From contig NZ_DASYTH010000257.1 in the NCBI RefSeq assembly GCF_036002505.1, positions 1-10,407 of the forward strand: a stretch of DNA of 10,407 bases, written 5' to 3'. How positions within the stretch are numbered: the stretch's first letter is position 1; each line of letters begins with the position of its first letter. The translations under genes were made by a program, and so were the position numbers. Below the pieces are notes generated by a model that was not told the DNA's origin, ran no database searches, and saw nothing but the letters and a program-made list of their open reading frames with translations. The stretch comes from DASYTH01 sp036002505 (GTDB taxonomy: Bacteria > Actinomycetota > Actinomycetes > Mycobacteriales > Pseudonocardiaceae). Of this stretch, positions 1 through 6,656 are shown one piece after another.

Positions 1-123
1 CATGCTCCCCGCCGCCACCAGATGACCCACCAGCGCCTGCGCGTCCAACAGCTCCCGATCAGCACGCTCCACACCCTGCACGAACCGATCCTCCCAGCTC
101 AGCCCCACATTTCGAGCCGACAC
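1..123 (-). CDS. Transposase N-terminus, probable IS1182 family (cut by window edge)
   Basis: The minus-strand frame entering from position 123 or 108 and running off the left edge reads as protein: after a SWEDRF stretch it carries RADRELLDAQALVGHLVAAG and ends GSM at base 1. From memory, the pattern RELLD-x-x-AL-x-GHL-x-x-x-GS followed by an FLA-HR segment is the usual N-terminus of actinobacterial IS1182-family DDE transposases; the FLA-HR part would lie outside the window. Two in-frame GTG codons (121-123 and 106-108) could be the start; neither has a clear Shine-Dalgarno, and an in-frame TGA lies just upstream of the first. Only about 36-41 residues are visible, so catalytic residues cannot be checked. 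The family call is inference; that the frame codes for protein is fairly secure because the other two frames give poor sequence. Confidence 0.5.
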   Translation of the reverse strand, partial: MSARNVGLSWEDRFVQGVERADRELLDAQALVGHLVAAGSM

Positions 124-179
124 GCCGATTATTCAGCGCCCGCCTAGATCGGTGGTTCCTTACTTCGGGTGGTGCGTCG

Positions 180-194
180 GGCGTCGGAGACGCC
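180..194. repeat. Short perfect stem-loop
   Basis: GGCGTC-gga-GACGCC is a perfect 6-bp stem with a 3-nt loop. It directly abuts the larger hairpin at 195-241 and lies between the transposase fragment and the mannosyltransferase stop codon. It may be part of a double terminator or of the IS flank. The bases before it also hold a tandem GCGTCGG repeat (174-187). Confidence 0.5.
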
Positions 195-241
195 GTGAAG
201 GCTCCCTTCCGGACGCTCAACGCCGCGAAGGACGCCTTCAC
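195..241 (-). terminator. Large stem-loop after the mannosyltransferase stop
   Basis: GTGAAGGC (195-202) pairs perfectly with GCCTTCAC (234-241). Inside are two mismatched positions, then five more pairs (CCTTC/GAAGG), leaving a loop of about 17 nt. The hairpin begins 3 bp past the stop codon of the minus-strand gene ending at 245, the expected place for its transcription terminator. There is no U-tract, which is common for actinobacterial terminators. The shape also resembles intergenic palindromes that recur in actinomycete genomes, so it could be one copy of a dispersed repeat; no second copy occurs in this window. Confidence 0.6.
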
Positions 242-244
242 AGC

Positions 245-2167
245 CTATCCAGTGGTCAGGCAGTCGTAGAGGGTGTAATGCGGCCGGGTTAGCTCCGCTT
301 TGGGGGTGCAGGTTCGGCGGACCCAGAGGGCGTATTCGGGGTAGTCGCGGGTGACCATTCCTTTGGCATCGGGCCCGTCGACGAGGGCGTAGCGGAGTTC
401 GCCGCGGGCGACCAGATCGTCGAGGTGGGTCGGGGTGATGGTGGGGGCCTGGGCGGTGAAGCCGCCGACCGGGAGGACCGGAATACCGGCGTGGATGAAC
501 GGTCCGGCCTGGGGTGCCCAGGGTATGGCGGCGAGGTATTTCTCGCCGTTTGCGTGGGTGGTGAGGTAGGTGGCGATGCGGGTTGTCTCCGTGTTGGGGA
601 GGATGCGTAGGAGGCGGCCGCTGAGGACGGTGGCGACCTCGCGGGAGGCGGGACCGGCGGCGGGGCGGTGGGCGTCGACGACGGTGAGGTTGTCGGATAC
701 CGAGCTGGTCCAGGTCGCTGGGCCAAGGAGCACCGTGGTGACGCCGAGTGCGCTGCCGATGGTGGCGAACCGGGTGGCTGTGGGGGTTTTGGTGAGTTTG
801 GCGGCGATTAGGGTGAGGGTGGCGGTGGCGCCGGTGATGGCCAGGGTGGGTGGCAGCCAGCCGGCGAAGGTGGGGAACCGGGCGGAGAGCGTGACCGCCC
901 AGACGGTGGTGACGGCGAGCACGGTGGGCAGCGGCCACCAGGTGCCGCGCCGGTAGGCCGACCACAGCAGCACCGTGCCGGCGCCGGCGAGGGCGACGAC
1001 GGGCGGGGCGATCGCGATGACGTAGAACGTGTGCGGGTTCCGGCTGATGCCGAACGCGATCGCGTGGATGAGCAGCCACAGGCCCCACATGGCGAAAACC
1101 GCGCGGACGAACCGGGTTTCCCGCTCGGGGCGCCATCGGGCCGCCCAGATCAGGCCGGCGACGAGACCGGCGATGGCCAGCGGGTAGAGCCAGCCGACCT
1201 GGGGTGCCACGCCGTCGCTGAGGAGGTACGACCACGGCGATCCGGGTCCGGCCCGGACCGGTCCGCCGGTGCCGAGCACCTCCGCGCCCTCGTTGGCGAT
1301 GCCGTAGCGGTTGAACCCGTTGTAGCCGAACACCATGGACAGTGGCGAGTTGTCGACGGATCCGTCGATGTAGGGCCGGGCCGTCGCCGGGATGAGCAGC
1401 ATCGGCACGATCCAGAGGAACGACACCGCCAGCGAGACCGCGCCGGCGAGGGTGAGCTGCCCGGCCCGGCGTCGCAGCGGGGCCGGTGCGGTGAACAGGT
1501 ACACCAGCGCGAACGCCGGCAGAACTGCCCACGCCTGGGCCAGCTTGGTCTGGAACGCGAGGCCGACCCAGACGCCGGACCAGAGCAGCGGCGCGAGGCG
1601 GCCGGTGAGGATCGCGCGCTGCCAGGCGTCGGCGGCGAGCACCAGCAGAAGCACCAGCACGACGTCGGAGATCTGGGTGCGGGCGAGCGCCGCGACGATC
1701 GGCATGGTGGCGTATCCGGCGGCGGCGAGCAGGCCCGCGGCCGGCCCCATCCACCGATGGATCATCTTGTACAGCACCAGAATCGTGGCCACGCAGGCCA
1801 ACACCTGGGGCAGCAGCACCGACCACGGATGGAAGCCGAAGATCCGTGCCGACAGCGCCTGCACCCAGAACGCGCCGGGGAGCTTGTCGAGCGTGACCGT
1901 GACTTGCGGGTCGTAGGTGGCGAAGAAGAACGCCGACCAGCTGCCGGACATGCTCCTGACCGCGGGGCCGTAGTACAGGTGAAGCTGCATAGCTGCGATG
2001 CCCCAGGCGTAGAGCGTTCCGGCCGCGGCGGCGATGATCAGCAGCGCCGGACGCGCCCAGCGCGGCTGCTCTTCGGGTGATCGCCACGGCGCCCACCGTG
2101 CGCGGGTGCCGGCCGGACCGGGTAAGTCGTCAACGTCAGCGGTTGCCTGGGCTAATCCGGTCTCCAT
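245..2167 (-). CDS. GT39-type membrane mannosyltransferase, YkcB-like
   Basis: A 640-residue polytopic membrane protein with an N-terminal cytoplasmic stretch of about 40 residues, then a long series of hydrophobic segments, and a soluble C-terminal domain of about 140 residues. The first loop after TM1 holds the family signature: YYGPAVRSM (about 65-73), then a DP and a LDKLP segment (about 86-96) whose acidic residues are the likely catalytic/metal site. This is the pattern of the ArnT/PMT-like GT39 superfamily, and the C-terminal part fits the YkcA/YkcB-like C-terminal domain. Such enzymes move a sugar from a polyprenyl-phosphate donor to an acceptor on the outer face of the membrane; the acceptor cannot be told from sequence. 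Length is normal and the frame is intact. It lies 39 bp after a broken GntR gene on the same strand but appears to have its own promoter. A terminator-like hairpin follows its stop. Confidence 0.85.
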   Translation of the reverse strand: METGLAQATADVDDLPGPAGTRARWAPWRSPEEQPRWARPALLIIAAAAGTLYAWGIAAMQLHLYYGPAVRSMSGSWSAFFFATYDPQVTVTLDKLPGAFWVQALSARIFGFHPWSVLLPQVLACVATILVLYKMIHRWMGPAAGLLAAAGYATMPIVAALARTQISDVVLVLLLVLAADAWQRAILTGRLAPLLWSGVWVGLAFQTKLAQAWAVLPAFALVYLFTAPAPLRRRAGQLTLAGAVSLAVSFLWIVPMLLIPATARPYIDGSVDNSPLSMVFGYNGFNRYGIANEGAEVLGTGGPVRAGPGSPWSYLLSDGVAPQVGWLYPLAIAGLVAGLIWAARWRPERETRFVRAVFAMWGLWLLIHAIAFGISRNPHTFYVIAIAPPVVALAGAGTVLLWSAYRRGTWWPLPTVLAVTTVWAVTLSARFPTFAGWLPPTLAITGATATLTLIAAKLTKTPTATRFATIGSALGVTTVLLGPATWTSSVSDNLTVVDAHRPAAGPASREVATVLSGRLLRILPNTETTRIATYLTTHANGEKYLAAIPWAPQAGPFIHAGIPVLPVGGFTAQAPTITPTHLDDLVARGELRYALVDGPDAKGMVTRDYPEYALWVRRTCTPKAELTRPHYTLYDCLTTG

Positions 2168-2181
2168 GGCGTACAGAATGG

Positions 2182-2210
2182 ACTATGTCGCGGTCAGCAC
2201 CACTACTCAA
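2182..2210 (-). promoter_or_regulatory. Candidate promoter of the mannosyltransferase
   Basis: On the minus strand TTGAGT (2210-2205) and CATAGT (2187-2182) are separated by exactly 17 nt; each matches the sigma70-type consensus at 4 of 6 positions. The -10 box ends 14 nt before the ATG at 2167, so the leader would be very short, in keeping with the lack of a clear ribosome-binding site there. The -35 box overlaps the stop codon of the upstream GntR pseudogene, so the glycosyltransferase may be expressed independently of it. Confidence 0.4.
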
Positions 2211-3080
2211 GTATCTGTGCCGCGGTCGGCGTAATGGCGAATGGTGGCCATGGATTCGTCGCTGAGTATGGCGGAGTAGGTGATCAACGGGTGGGCGGGG
2301 GCGAGGGTGCGGACTTTGTCGACGGAGCCTTCGGATGCGACGATCAGGTCGGCGGCGGCGAGCGTTCGGGCTAGGTCGGGTTGGGCGAGTGGGTGTGGGT
2401 GACTGTGCCGAACGATATTCCGGCGCGGCGGAGGGAGGTTTCCATGTAGGCCGGGCCGGTGGGATCGCTGCAGACGATGGCGACGTTTTTGCCGGTGCTG
2501 GCGCCGCGGATTCTTCTTTCCAGCATTGTCAGGGAGGGCCCGGCGCCGGCGGCCAGAACGGGGAGCTCGCACAATGCGCGGACCTGCTCGACGCAGTAGA
2601 ACGGTCGAAGTCGGACAGGCGGGCGGCGCGGTCGGTGGAGGAGAGGGCGGCGAGGTCGGCCAGGGGGAGGCTGTGCACGGTGGCGGCCGGCAGGGCTTTG
2701 CCGACGGCTTCGGCCGGGAAGATCAGTTCGCCGGGGTATTCGTCGGTGACGAGGATGGTGGGGCGGGTGGGTTGCTGGGCGCTTTCGTAGTAGGCCAGCT
2801 CGGCGAACTCGCGGGCGGTGAAGGCGGCGGTGTCGGCGGTGTCGGCGACCGTGGTGCCGCCGCCGGCGCGGGTGGTCACGTAGCCCTCGGCTTCGAGCTG
2901 GCGGTAGACCTGGGCGACGGTGTTCCGGTTGATCAGGAGGTATTCCGCGAGCTGGCGGATAGAGGGGAGGCGGTCGCCGGCCCGGAGCGCCCCGCTGGCG
3001 ATGGCCGCGACGATCTGGTCGCGGATCTGGGTGGCCAGCGGAATTCCCATGGACCGGTTGATGGCGATCCGCATCCGCAT
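2207..3080 (-). pseudogene. GntR-family regulator broken by two frameshifts
   Basis: The frame starting at ATG 3080 encodes a GntR winged-helix domain (about residues 12-78): IPLATQIRDQIVAAIASGAL, then GDRLPSIRQLAEYL, NRNTVAQVYRQLEAEGYV and a GGGTTVA turn. A Shine-Dalgarno of GGAGG 8 nt upstream makes 3080 a better start than an upstream in-frame ATG at 3128. The C-terminal effector domain is split over three frames. Near 2596-2606 the frame changes from ...LSDFDR to FYCVEQVRALCELPVLAAG, and near 2381-2412 it changes again from ...GTVTHTH to LAQPDLARTLAAADLIVAS, ending at a TGA at 2207-2209. Each change fits a 1-base loss in the same direction. The joined protein would be about 290 residues. 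The DNA-binding half is intact, so a truncated regulator could still be made. The family of the effector domain was not recognised. The breaks may be real decay or sequencing errors. Confidence 0.75.
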
Positions 3081-3160
3081 TGCGCGGGCCTCCCTCCTCC
3101 CAACGGATGTCGTGTTCGCGAGGGCCAAGCTAGGCTCTGGAGCGTAGTGCCACGTTCGAT

Positions 3161-3186
3161 GAGCCAGCGATCACGGAGTGTGGCTC
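3161..3186. repeat. Inverted repeat between the gntR and arsR genes
   Basis: GAGCCA (3161-3166) and TGGCTC (3181-3186) form a perfect inverted repeat with a 14-nt spacer, in the 237-bp gap between the divergent GntR and ArsR genes. It is too widely spaced for a simple dimer operator but could be a weak hairpin or a site for the GntR protein. Apart from this and the arsR control region, nothing else recognisable lies in this gap. Confidence 0.25.
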
Positions 3187-3245
3187 TCATGGAGGGTTTC
3201 GACGACGTCACCCTGTGGCCAGCGTCGCACAACATACCTGCTGGT

Positions 3246-3251
3246 AGGATA
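3246..3251 (+). promoter_or_regulatory. Candidate -10 box of arsR
   Basis: TAGGAT fits the actinobacterial TAnnnT -10 pattern and lies 22 nt before the inverted repeat at 3274-3293. Transcription would begin around 3258, leaving a leader of about 60 nt containing that repeat. No good -35 hexamer is seen, so the call is weak. Confidence 0.3.
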
Positions 3252-3273
3252 TCGCGTATTCGCCAAAGCGGCT

Positions 3274-3293
3274 GTAACGTAGCGTCACGTTAC
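3274..3293. promoter_or_regulatory. Perfect 7-6-7 inverted repeat, candidate ArsR operator
   Basis: GTAACGT (3274-3280), a 6-nt spacer and ACGTTAC (3287-3293) form a perfect 20-bp dyad ending 24 bp before the arsR ATG. ArsR/SmtB dimers bind such inverted repeats at their own promoters and release them when metal binds. Here the site would lie in the early transcribed region, blocking polymerase escape. That this regulator binds it is inferred from position and symmetry. Confidence 0.5.
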
Positions 3294-3317
3294 TCGGCTA
3301 TCCGCAGAAGGATCTTC

Positions 3318-3689
3318 ATGAGCAAAGTCGCGCAGCCCGCGAAGGTTGACCCGCTGCTGCCGGTCGAGACCGCCGGAGTCGGCCTCATCGCGAAGTTCTT
3401 CCGCGCGCTCGGCGATCCGACCCGCCTGCGCCTGCTGGAGTTCCTGCTCGCCGAGGAGCACACGGTGAGCGACTGCGTGGGCCACGTCAACCTGTCTCAG
3501 GGGCGGGTGTCGAGCCATCTCGCCTGCCTGGCCTCCTGCGGTTTCGTCACCGTCCGGCGGGCGGGACGCTTCGCTTACTACCGCGCCGTCGACGACCGGG
3601 TGGCCGACCTTGTCCGGCTGGCGCGCGGGCTCGCGGCGGAGAACGCCGCCGCGCTCGCGTCCTGCATGCGCATCGACGACACCCGCTGA
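3318..3689 (+). CDS. ArsR/SmtB-family metal sensor, CmtR / Streptomyces-MerR type
   Basis: A 123-residue winged-helix repressor that would bind its own promoter as a dimer and release it when metal binds. The ArsR core is intact: FFRALGDPTRLRLLEFLL (about 27-44), recognition helix LSQGRVSSHLACLASCG (about 59-75) and the wing VRRAGRFAYYRA. Cysteines lie at about 53, 70, 74 and 116. The HLxCLxxCG pattern at 70/74 plus a C-terminal Cys matches the Cd/Pb site of mycobacterial CmtR (Cys57, Cys61, Cys102); ArsR-type MerR repressors of Streptomyces are similar. A mercury, lead or cadmium sensor is therefore likely. The ATG is preceded at 6 nt by AGAAGG (3306-3311). No metal pump or reductase follows on the same strand, so it is an orphan here; a C-terminal MerA fragment lies 3 kb away. 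The metal is inferred. Confidence 0.85.
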   Translation: MSKVAQPAKVDPLLPVETAGVGLIAKFFRALGDPTRLRLLEFLLAEEHTVSDCVGHVNLSQGRVSSHLACLASCGFVTVRRAGRFAYYRAVDDRVADLVRLARGLAAENAAALASCMRIDDTR

Positions 3690-3692
3690 GCC

Positions 3693-3798
3693 ACATGGTT
3701 GGCCAGCGCCAGGCGCTCACCCGGCGTCCCCTCGGCCATGCTGTCGATGGGATCGCGCCATGTAGGGGCCAAACGCTGGATGAGCTGGTGCCGCCTGG
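3693..3798 (-). pseudogene. Short coding-like remnant of unknown origin
   Basis: Between the arsR stop and the stop of the bitopic membrane protein, the minus strand reads without a stop as HQLIQRLAPTWRDPIDSM followed by AEGTPGERLALANHVAQRV. Third codon positions are mostly G or C, as in the real genes here, and the residues look like folded protein. It has no start or stop of its own: to the right it runs into an antisense frame of the neighbour and to the left into arsR. It may be the remains of a gene cut when the membrane GTPase unit arrived. The family was not recognised, and chance coding appearance in GC-rich DNA is possible. Confidence 0.3.
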
Positions 3799-5217
3799 TC
3801 AGGCGGGAATCTTCAGGGAGCTGACCACGGTCGTGCAGGCCTGCTGGATCTGCTCGGGATCGGCCACGTCGTAGACGCATCCGACTTTCACCTGTTGATT
3901 GCCTTTGAACATCACGTACCAGTCGGCCGTCACGGGATCCTCGGCGGTCGGCACTTCGGCGTAGTGGGCGATTTCGCGACCGGCGAACGTGGTCTGGACC
4001 TCGATGGGACTTGTCCGCTCGCCGCGTGTTTTCAGTTCTACCTGGAGTGCCTGTACCGCTCTGGTCCGGTCGGTTTCGCCGTCGAACGGTAGTTGCCGCT
4101 CCTCGACCAGGATGCGGGCCGTACCGGTGGGGTCGCCGCCCGGCCTGATCTCGACACGCTGCAGGCCGGGGTCGCTACCGGCTCGGGACCATCCGGTGGG
4201 CAGGTCGAAGCGGTAGGCGTACCCGCTGAGGGTCGTCGGCGGCTGGACGGCGTTGCCCCTTGGCTGGTTGGGGCTTTTCGCCTTGGTGACCAGGAGGACG
4301 AGGGTCAGCACCGCGAGGACGATGGCCAGCAGGACGCCGGCGAGTTGGACGGGTGTCTGTGACCACCACCGTGGCCGCGGTGGTGCGGGCGGCTGGGCTG
4401 GTGGCAGGTGCAGCGACGGCGGGTAGGCCGGCAGGGGGGGAGGGGTGACCGGGGGCGGGGGTTGGAGCTGCCGTTGTGGCTGCACCGGTTGTTGCGCAAC
4501 GGGTTCGGCGGTCAGGACGGCGCGGGTGAGGTATTCGGACAGGAGGACGCGGGGGCCGTGGGGGTGCAGGGATGCCGTGACGACGGTGCCGTCCTTTTCG
4601 ACGGTGTCGGTGACCGTCCAGGGCCTGGATGCCCGAAGGTGCGAGCGAACCATGGCGAGCCAGGCTACGGATGATCCACCGGTGTCATGGACCATGGCCC
4701 CGATGGTCGCGGTGCTCTGGTTTGCAGTGGTTGGTGGTTCCGCGGCGAATGCTTTTCCCGCGGGGAGATCGTTGTGGAAGGACACGAGGGCGTCCGGGCC
4801 GGACCGGCCGACGGCGACGTGCTCGACGACGTCGCTGAGGCGGGCCATGAGGTCGGGTGTGGACAGCCGGGCGACCCGGTTGGTCAGGTCGAAGACCTGG
4901 TCGGGGTGGCTTTGCAGGCCGTAGAACAGGCTCAGGCCGACGCGGCCGAACTCGTCCGGCACGCCCAGCCGGCAGCCGTAGACGACCATGGAGAAGCGGT
5001 CTGCGGCCGTCGCCCGGAAGTAGAGCCGCGACGGGTCGCGTTGCAGCAGGAGGTTGAGGCCGTCGACGGCCTCGACGAAGTGGGCCAACGGCGGTTCGGG
5101 CCGTTCCGTGCCGGTGGTGAACGGCTCCGGCGTGCCACCTTGGTCACATTTGTAGAAGGAGTAACCACGGCCGCGAACATTGGTCTGGAAGATGTGACGC
5201 ACGGATACGTCCCTCAC
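3799..5217 (-). CDS. Bitopic membrane partner of the GTPase, with Pro-rich linker and external C-domain
   Basis: A 472-residue protein not assigned to a named family. Four parts are visible. Residues 1-235 are soluble and cytoplasmic by topology, including RFSMVVYGCRLGVPDEFGR and VGLSLFYGL (about 74-101); the DE-x-GR-x-x-x-x-x-F pattern faintly recalls N-domains of GTPase-associated (GAP1-like) proteins, a tentative likeness. Residues 240-282 are rich in Pro and Gln. Residues about 290-311 form one transmembrane helix with basic residues before it (RPRWW). Residues 330-472 would lie outside; the start (YRFDLPTGWSRAG) and PGGDPTGTARILVEE resemble the PsbP/Mog1-like external domains of actinobacterial secreted proteins, and Cys447/Cys461 could form a disulfide. 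The GTG start overlaps the GTPase stop as GTGA, so translation is coupled. A role sensing the cell surface and acting on the GTPase is inferred. Confidence 0.75.
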   Translation of the reverse strand: MRDVSVRHIFQTNVRGRGYSFYKCDQGGTPEPFTTGTERPEPPLAHFVEAVDGLNLLLQRDPSRLYFRATAADRFSMVVYGCRLGVPDEFGRVGLSLFYGLQSHPDQVFDLTNRVARLSTPDLMARLSDVVEHVAVGRSGPDALVSFHNDLPAGKAFAAEPPTTANQSTATIGAMVHDTGGSSVAWLAMVRSHLRASRPWTVTDTVEKDGTVVTASLHPHGPRVLLSEYLTRAVLTAEPVAQQPVQPQRQLQPPPPVTPPPLPAYPPSLHLPPAQPPAPPRPRWWSQTPVQLAGVLLAIVLAVLTLVLLVTKAKSPNQPRGNAVQPPTTLSGYAYRFDLPTGWSRAGSDPGLQRVEIRPGGDPTGTARILVEERQLPFDGETDRTRAVQALQVELKTRGERTSPIEVQTTFAGREIAHYAEVPTAEDPVTADWYVMFKGNQQVKVGCVYDVADPEQIQQACTTVVSSLKIPA

Positions 5218-6323
5218 GACACTCGCGGGTACCTTGCCGCCATGCGCCGCGTCGCCTGGCTGCCTTCGGGGAACAGGCCGGCCGCGCTGGTCGGGCCCGC
5301 CATGGTGGTGACCAGGCCCCGAGCCGCCTCACCGAGGACCACGGAGGCGCCCTGGCTGAGCCTCAGCTTGTCCCGGTCCAGCACCGTGATCGTTTCGCAG
5401 ACCCGCTCCGAGTTGCACATGTAGTGGAATGGTTCGATGATCGGGTCGAACGTGGTGATGCATTCGTTGATGAGCGCGTCGTCGGGTTGCCCGGGCATCT
5501 TCGCCCGCAGGAGGTCGAACTTGTTGAACACCACGACCAGGCGCTCGATGCCGATGGCCTCGTTGATGACGAACCCGCGAAGGTGGGAAAAGAACTCCCC
5601 ATTGTAGTAACGCTTGGTTTCACTGCTGACGCCGGTTGCGGCCTCTTCGGCGTCGAACATGCAGACCAGGACGACGCCCAGGGCCTTCCGCGTCTCCTCG
5701 CGCAGGCGTTTGGTCTCTGACCGGGCCACCTTCGCGACCTCGTGCTGCAGGTGTGGCTCACCCGGAAAGTCGTGCACCTTGACTTTGAGATGCACATGCA
5801 CCTTGGTCAGCACGTCGGCATCGGCGAAGTGCGGCGCCGCGTCCGGCTGGGTGTAGTCGAAAACCGGAACGGTGCTCGTCAGCAGCCGGCGGGTCGACTC
5901 GAGTGTGTCGCTGTTCCACGGCGCGTGCCACTGCGTGACCAGCGAGGTCTTGCCGACATTTCGGGGCCCGAGCAGAAGAACGGGCTGGTCGTAGTCCTTG
6001 ACGACGCTGGAGTCGCCTAATATTTTCTTGACCTCCGTGTATTTGGTCTCGACCTTGCGTAAGGCCCCCACTTCGGCCCTGGCCGCGCGCAGCTCGCTCC
6101 GGGCCTTGTCGCGTTCGGACTGCAGATTGTCGGCCCGGGTCTTCAGCAGCGAGTTCTCCCTGTTCAAGCCGCCGCGCGCGAGGAAGAACGTCAGTGCGGC
6201 CCCCACGAGCGCGCCCACCACCGGCCCGATGAGCTCGTTGCTGAGGTACCACGGCGTCGAGCTCGAGGCCGCGAGGTTCAGCAATGGGTGGGTCACATCC
6301 GGCACGTGGATTGTCATCACCAT
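5214..6323 (-). CDS. Membrane-anchored coiled-coil GTPase
   Basis: A 369-residue protein, intact. Residues 31-49 (LIGPVVGALVGAALTFFLA) are a single membrane helix. Residues about 52-101 are rich in Glu, Arg, Lys, Leu and Ala with heptad-like spacing, a likely coiled coil. The G domain follows: P-loop GPRNVGKTS (119-127, Lys125), Walker B/G3 DFPGE (185-189) and G4 FNKFD (266-270), which specifies guanine. These place it among TRAFAC-class Ras-like GTPases. The region after G4 is long and ends in a basic tail. Two ATG codons (6323 and 6317) are possible starts, neither with a good ribosome-binding site. It is first of a two-gene unit; its stop overlaps the start of the bitopic partner by 4 nt. 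Its closest named family is unknown to me. A regulatory or conflict-type switch at the membrane is possible; nothing in the sequence gives the target. Confidence 0.85.
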   Translation of the reverse strand: MVMTIHVPDVTHPLLNLAASSSTPWYLSNELIGPVVGALVGAALTFFLARGGLNRENSLLKTRADNLQSERDKARSELRAARAEVGALRKVETKYTEVKKILGDSSVVKDYDQPVLLLGPRNVGKTSLVTQWHAPWNSDTLESTRRLLTSTVPVFDYTQPDAAPHFADADVLTKVHVHLKVKVHDFPGEPHLQHEVAKVARSETKRLREETRKALGVVLVCMFDAEEAATGVSSETKRYYNGEFFSHLRGFVINEAIGIERLVVVFNKFDLLRAKMPGQPDDALINECITTFDPIIEPFHYMCNSERVCETITVLDRDKLRLSQGASVVLGEAARGLVTTMAGPTSAAGLFPEGSQATRRMAARYPRVS

Positions 6324-6362
6324 TGCGCTGGCGAACCAATCTGTAGACGGGTTTGTAATGGT

Positions 6363-6382
6363 CGGTCCATGAGCGTGGACCG
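6363..6382. promoter_or_regulatory. Perfect 7-6-7 inverted repeat upstream of the GTPase gene
   Basis: CGGTCCA (6363-6369), six nt and TGGACCG (6376-6382) form a perfect dyad in the 90-bp gap before the GTPase ATG. It has the size and spacing of a dimeric repressor site and is the only strong dyad in that gap. No regulator gene of the unit is adjacent, so its binder is unknown. A -10-like TAGGGT lies just upstream of it on the minus strand, which would put the site right after the transcription start. Confidence 0.4.
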
Positions 6383-6413
6383 GACCCTATCATTGTCCCG
6401 CCGACTGGTCGCC

Positions 6414-6626
6414 TCAGCTGTCGGAGTCGGGTTCGTACGCGCTGGCCTGGAGGATGTGGAGACTGGCGTAGAGGCCGTTGGTTTCGAGGAGTTTCTCGTG
6501 GGTTCCGCTTTCGGTGATGGTGCCGTCCTGCAATACCAGGATCAGGTCGGCCATGCGGACGGTGGAGAAGCGGTGGGAGACGAGGAGGGCGATGGCGCCG
6601 TGGGACTTGCTGATCTCCCATTGTTC
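6414..6626 (-). pseudogene. C-terminal remnant of an ABC exporter ATPase
   Basis: The last ~65-70 residues of an ABC ATPase domain: GAIALLVSHRFSTVRMADLI carries the H-loop (switch) histidine, followed by LVLQDGTITESGTHEKLLE and a short tail ending in PDSDS with a TGA at 6414-6416. This is the typical end of actinobacterial ABC exporters with fused ATPase domains. Walker A, signature and Walker B are absent; upstream, the match stops near 6611-6626, about 20-40 bp downstream of the merA-derived stop codon. No start codon or ribosome-binding site is seen, so it is dead DNA left after a deletion or rearrangement. Confidence 0.75.
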
Positions 6627-6632
6627 CGTGGC

Positions 6633-6656
6633 CGCCGCCGTGCTGGTCAGGCGGCG
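6633..6656 (-). terminator. Stem-loop spanning the stop of the MerA-derived gene
   Basis: CGCCGCC (6633-6639) pairs with GGCGGCG (6650-6656) around a 10-nt loop that holds the stop codon at 6647-6649. A GC-rich stem at a gene end could stop transcription or protect the 3' end, but no U-tract follows, so this is a weak call. Confidence 0.25.

Noticed and set aside
1031..2080. Plus-strand 349-codon open frame
   Set aside because: Antisense to the GT39 gene, low-complexity Arg/Gly/Glu/Asp composition, no ribosome-binding site; a shadow.
144..2096. 650-codon open frame antisense-shifted to the mannosyltransferase
   Set aside because: It is rich in Arg, Pro, His and Gly with no domain or membrane pattern; it is the usual GC-rich shadow of the real gene in the neighbouring frame.
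3795..6654. Shared 12-mer CTGGTCAGGCGG at the stop codons of two minus-strand genes (3795-3806, 6643-6654)
   Set aside because: A 12-base match in 10 kb of GC-rich DNA is expected by chance; no longer homology surrounds it.
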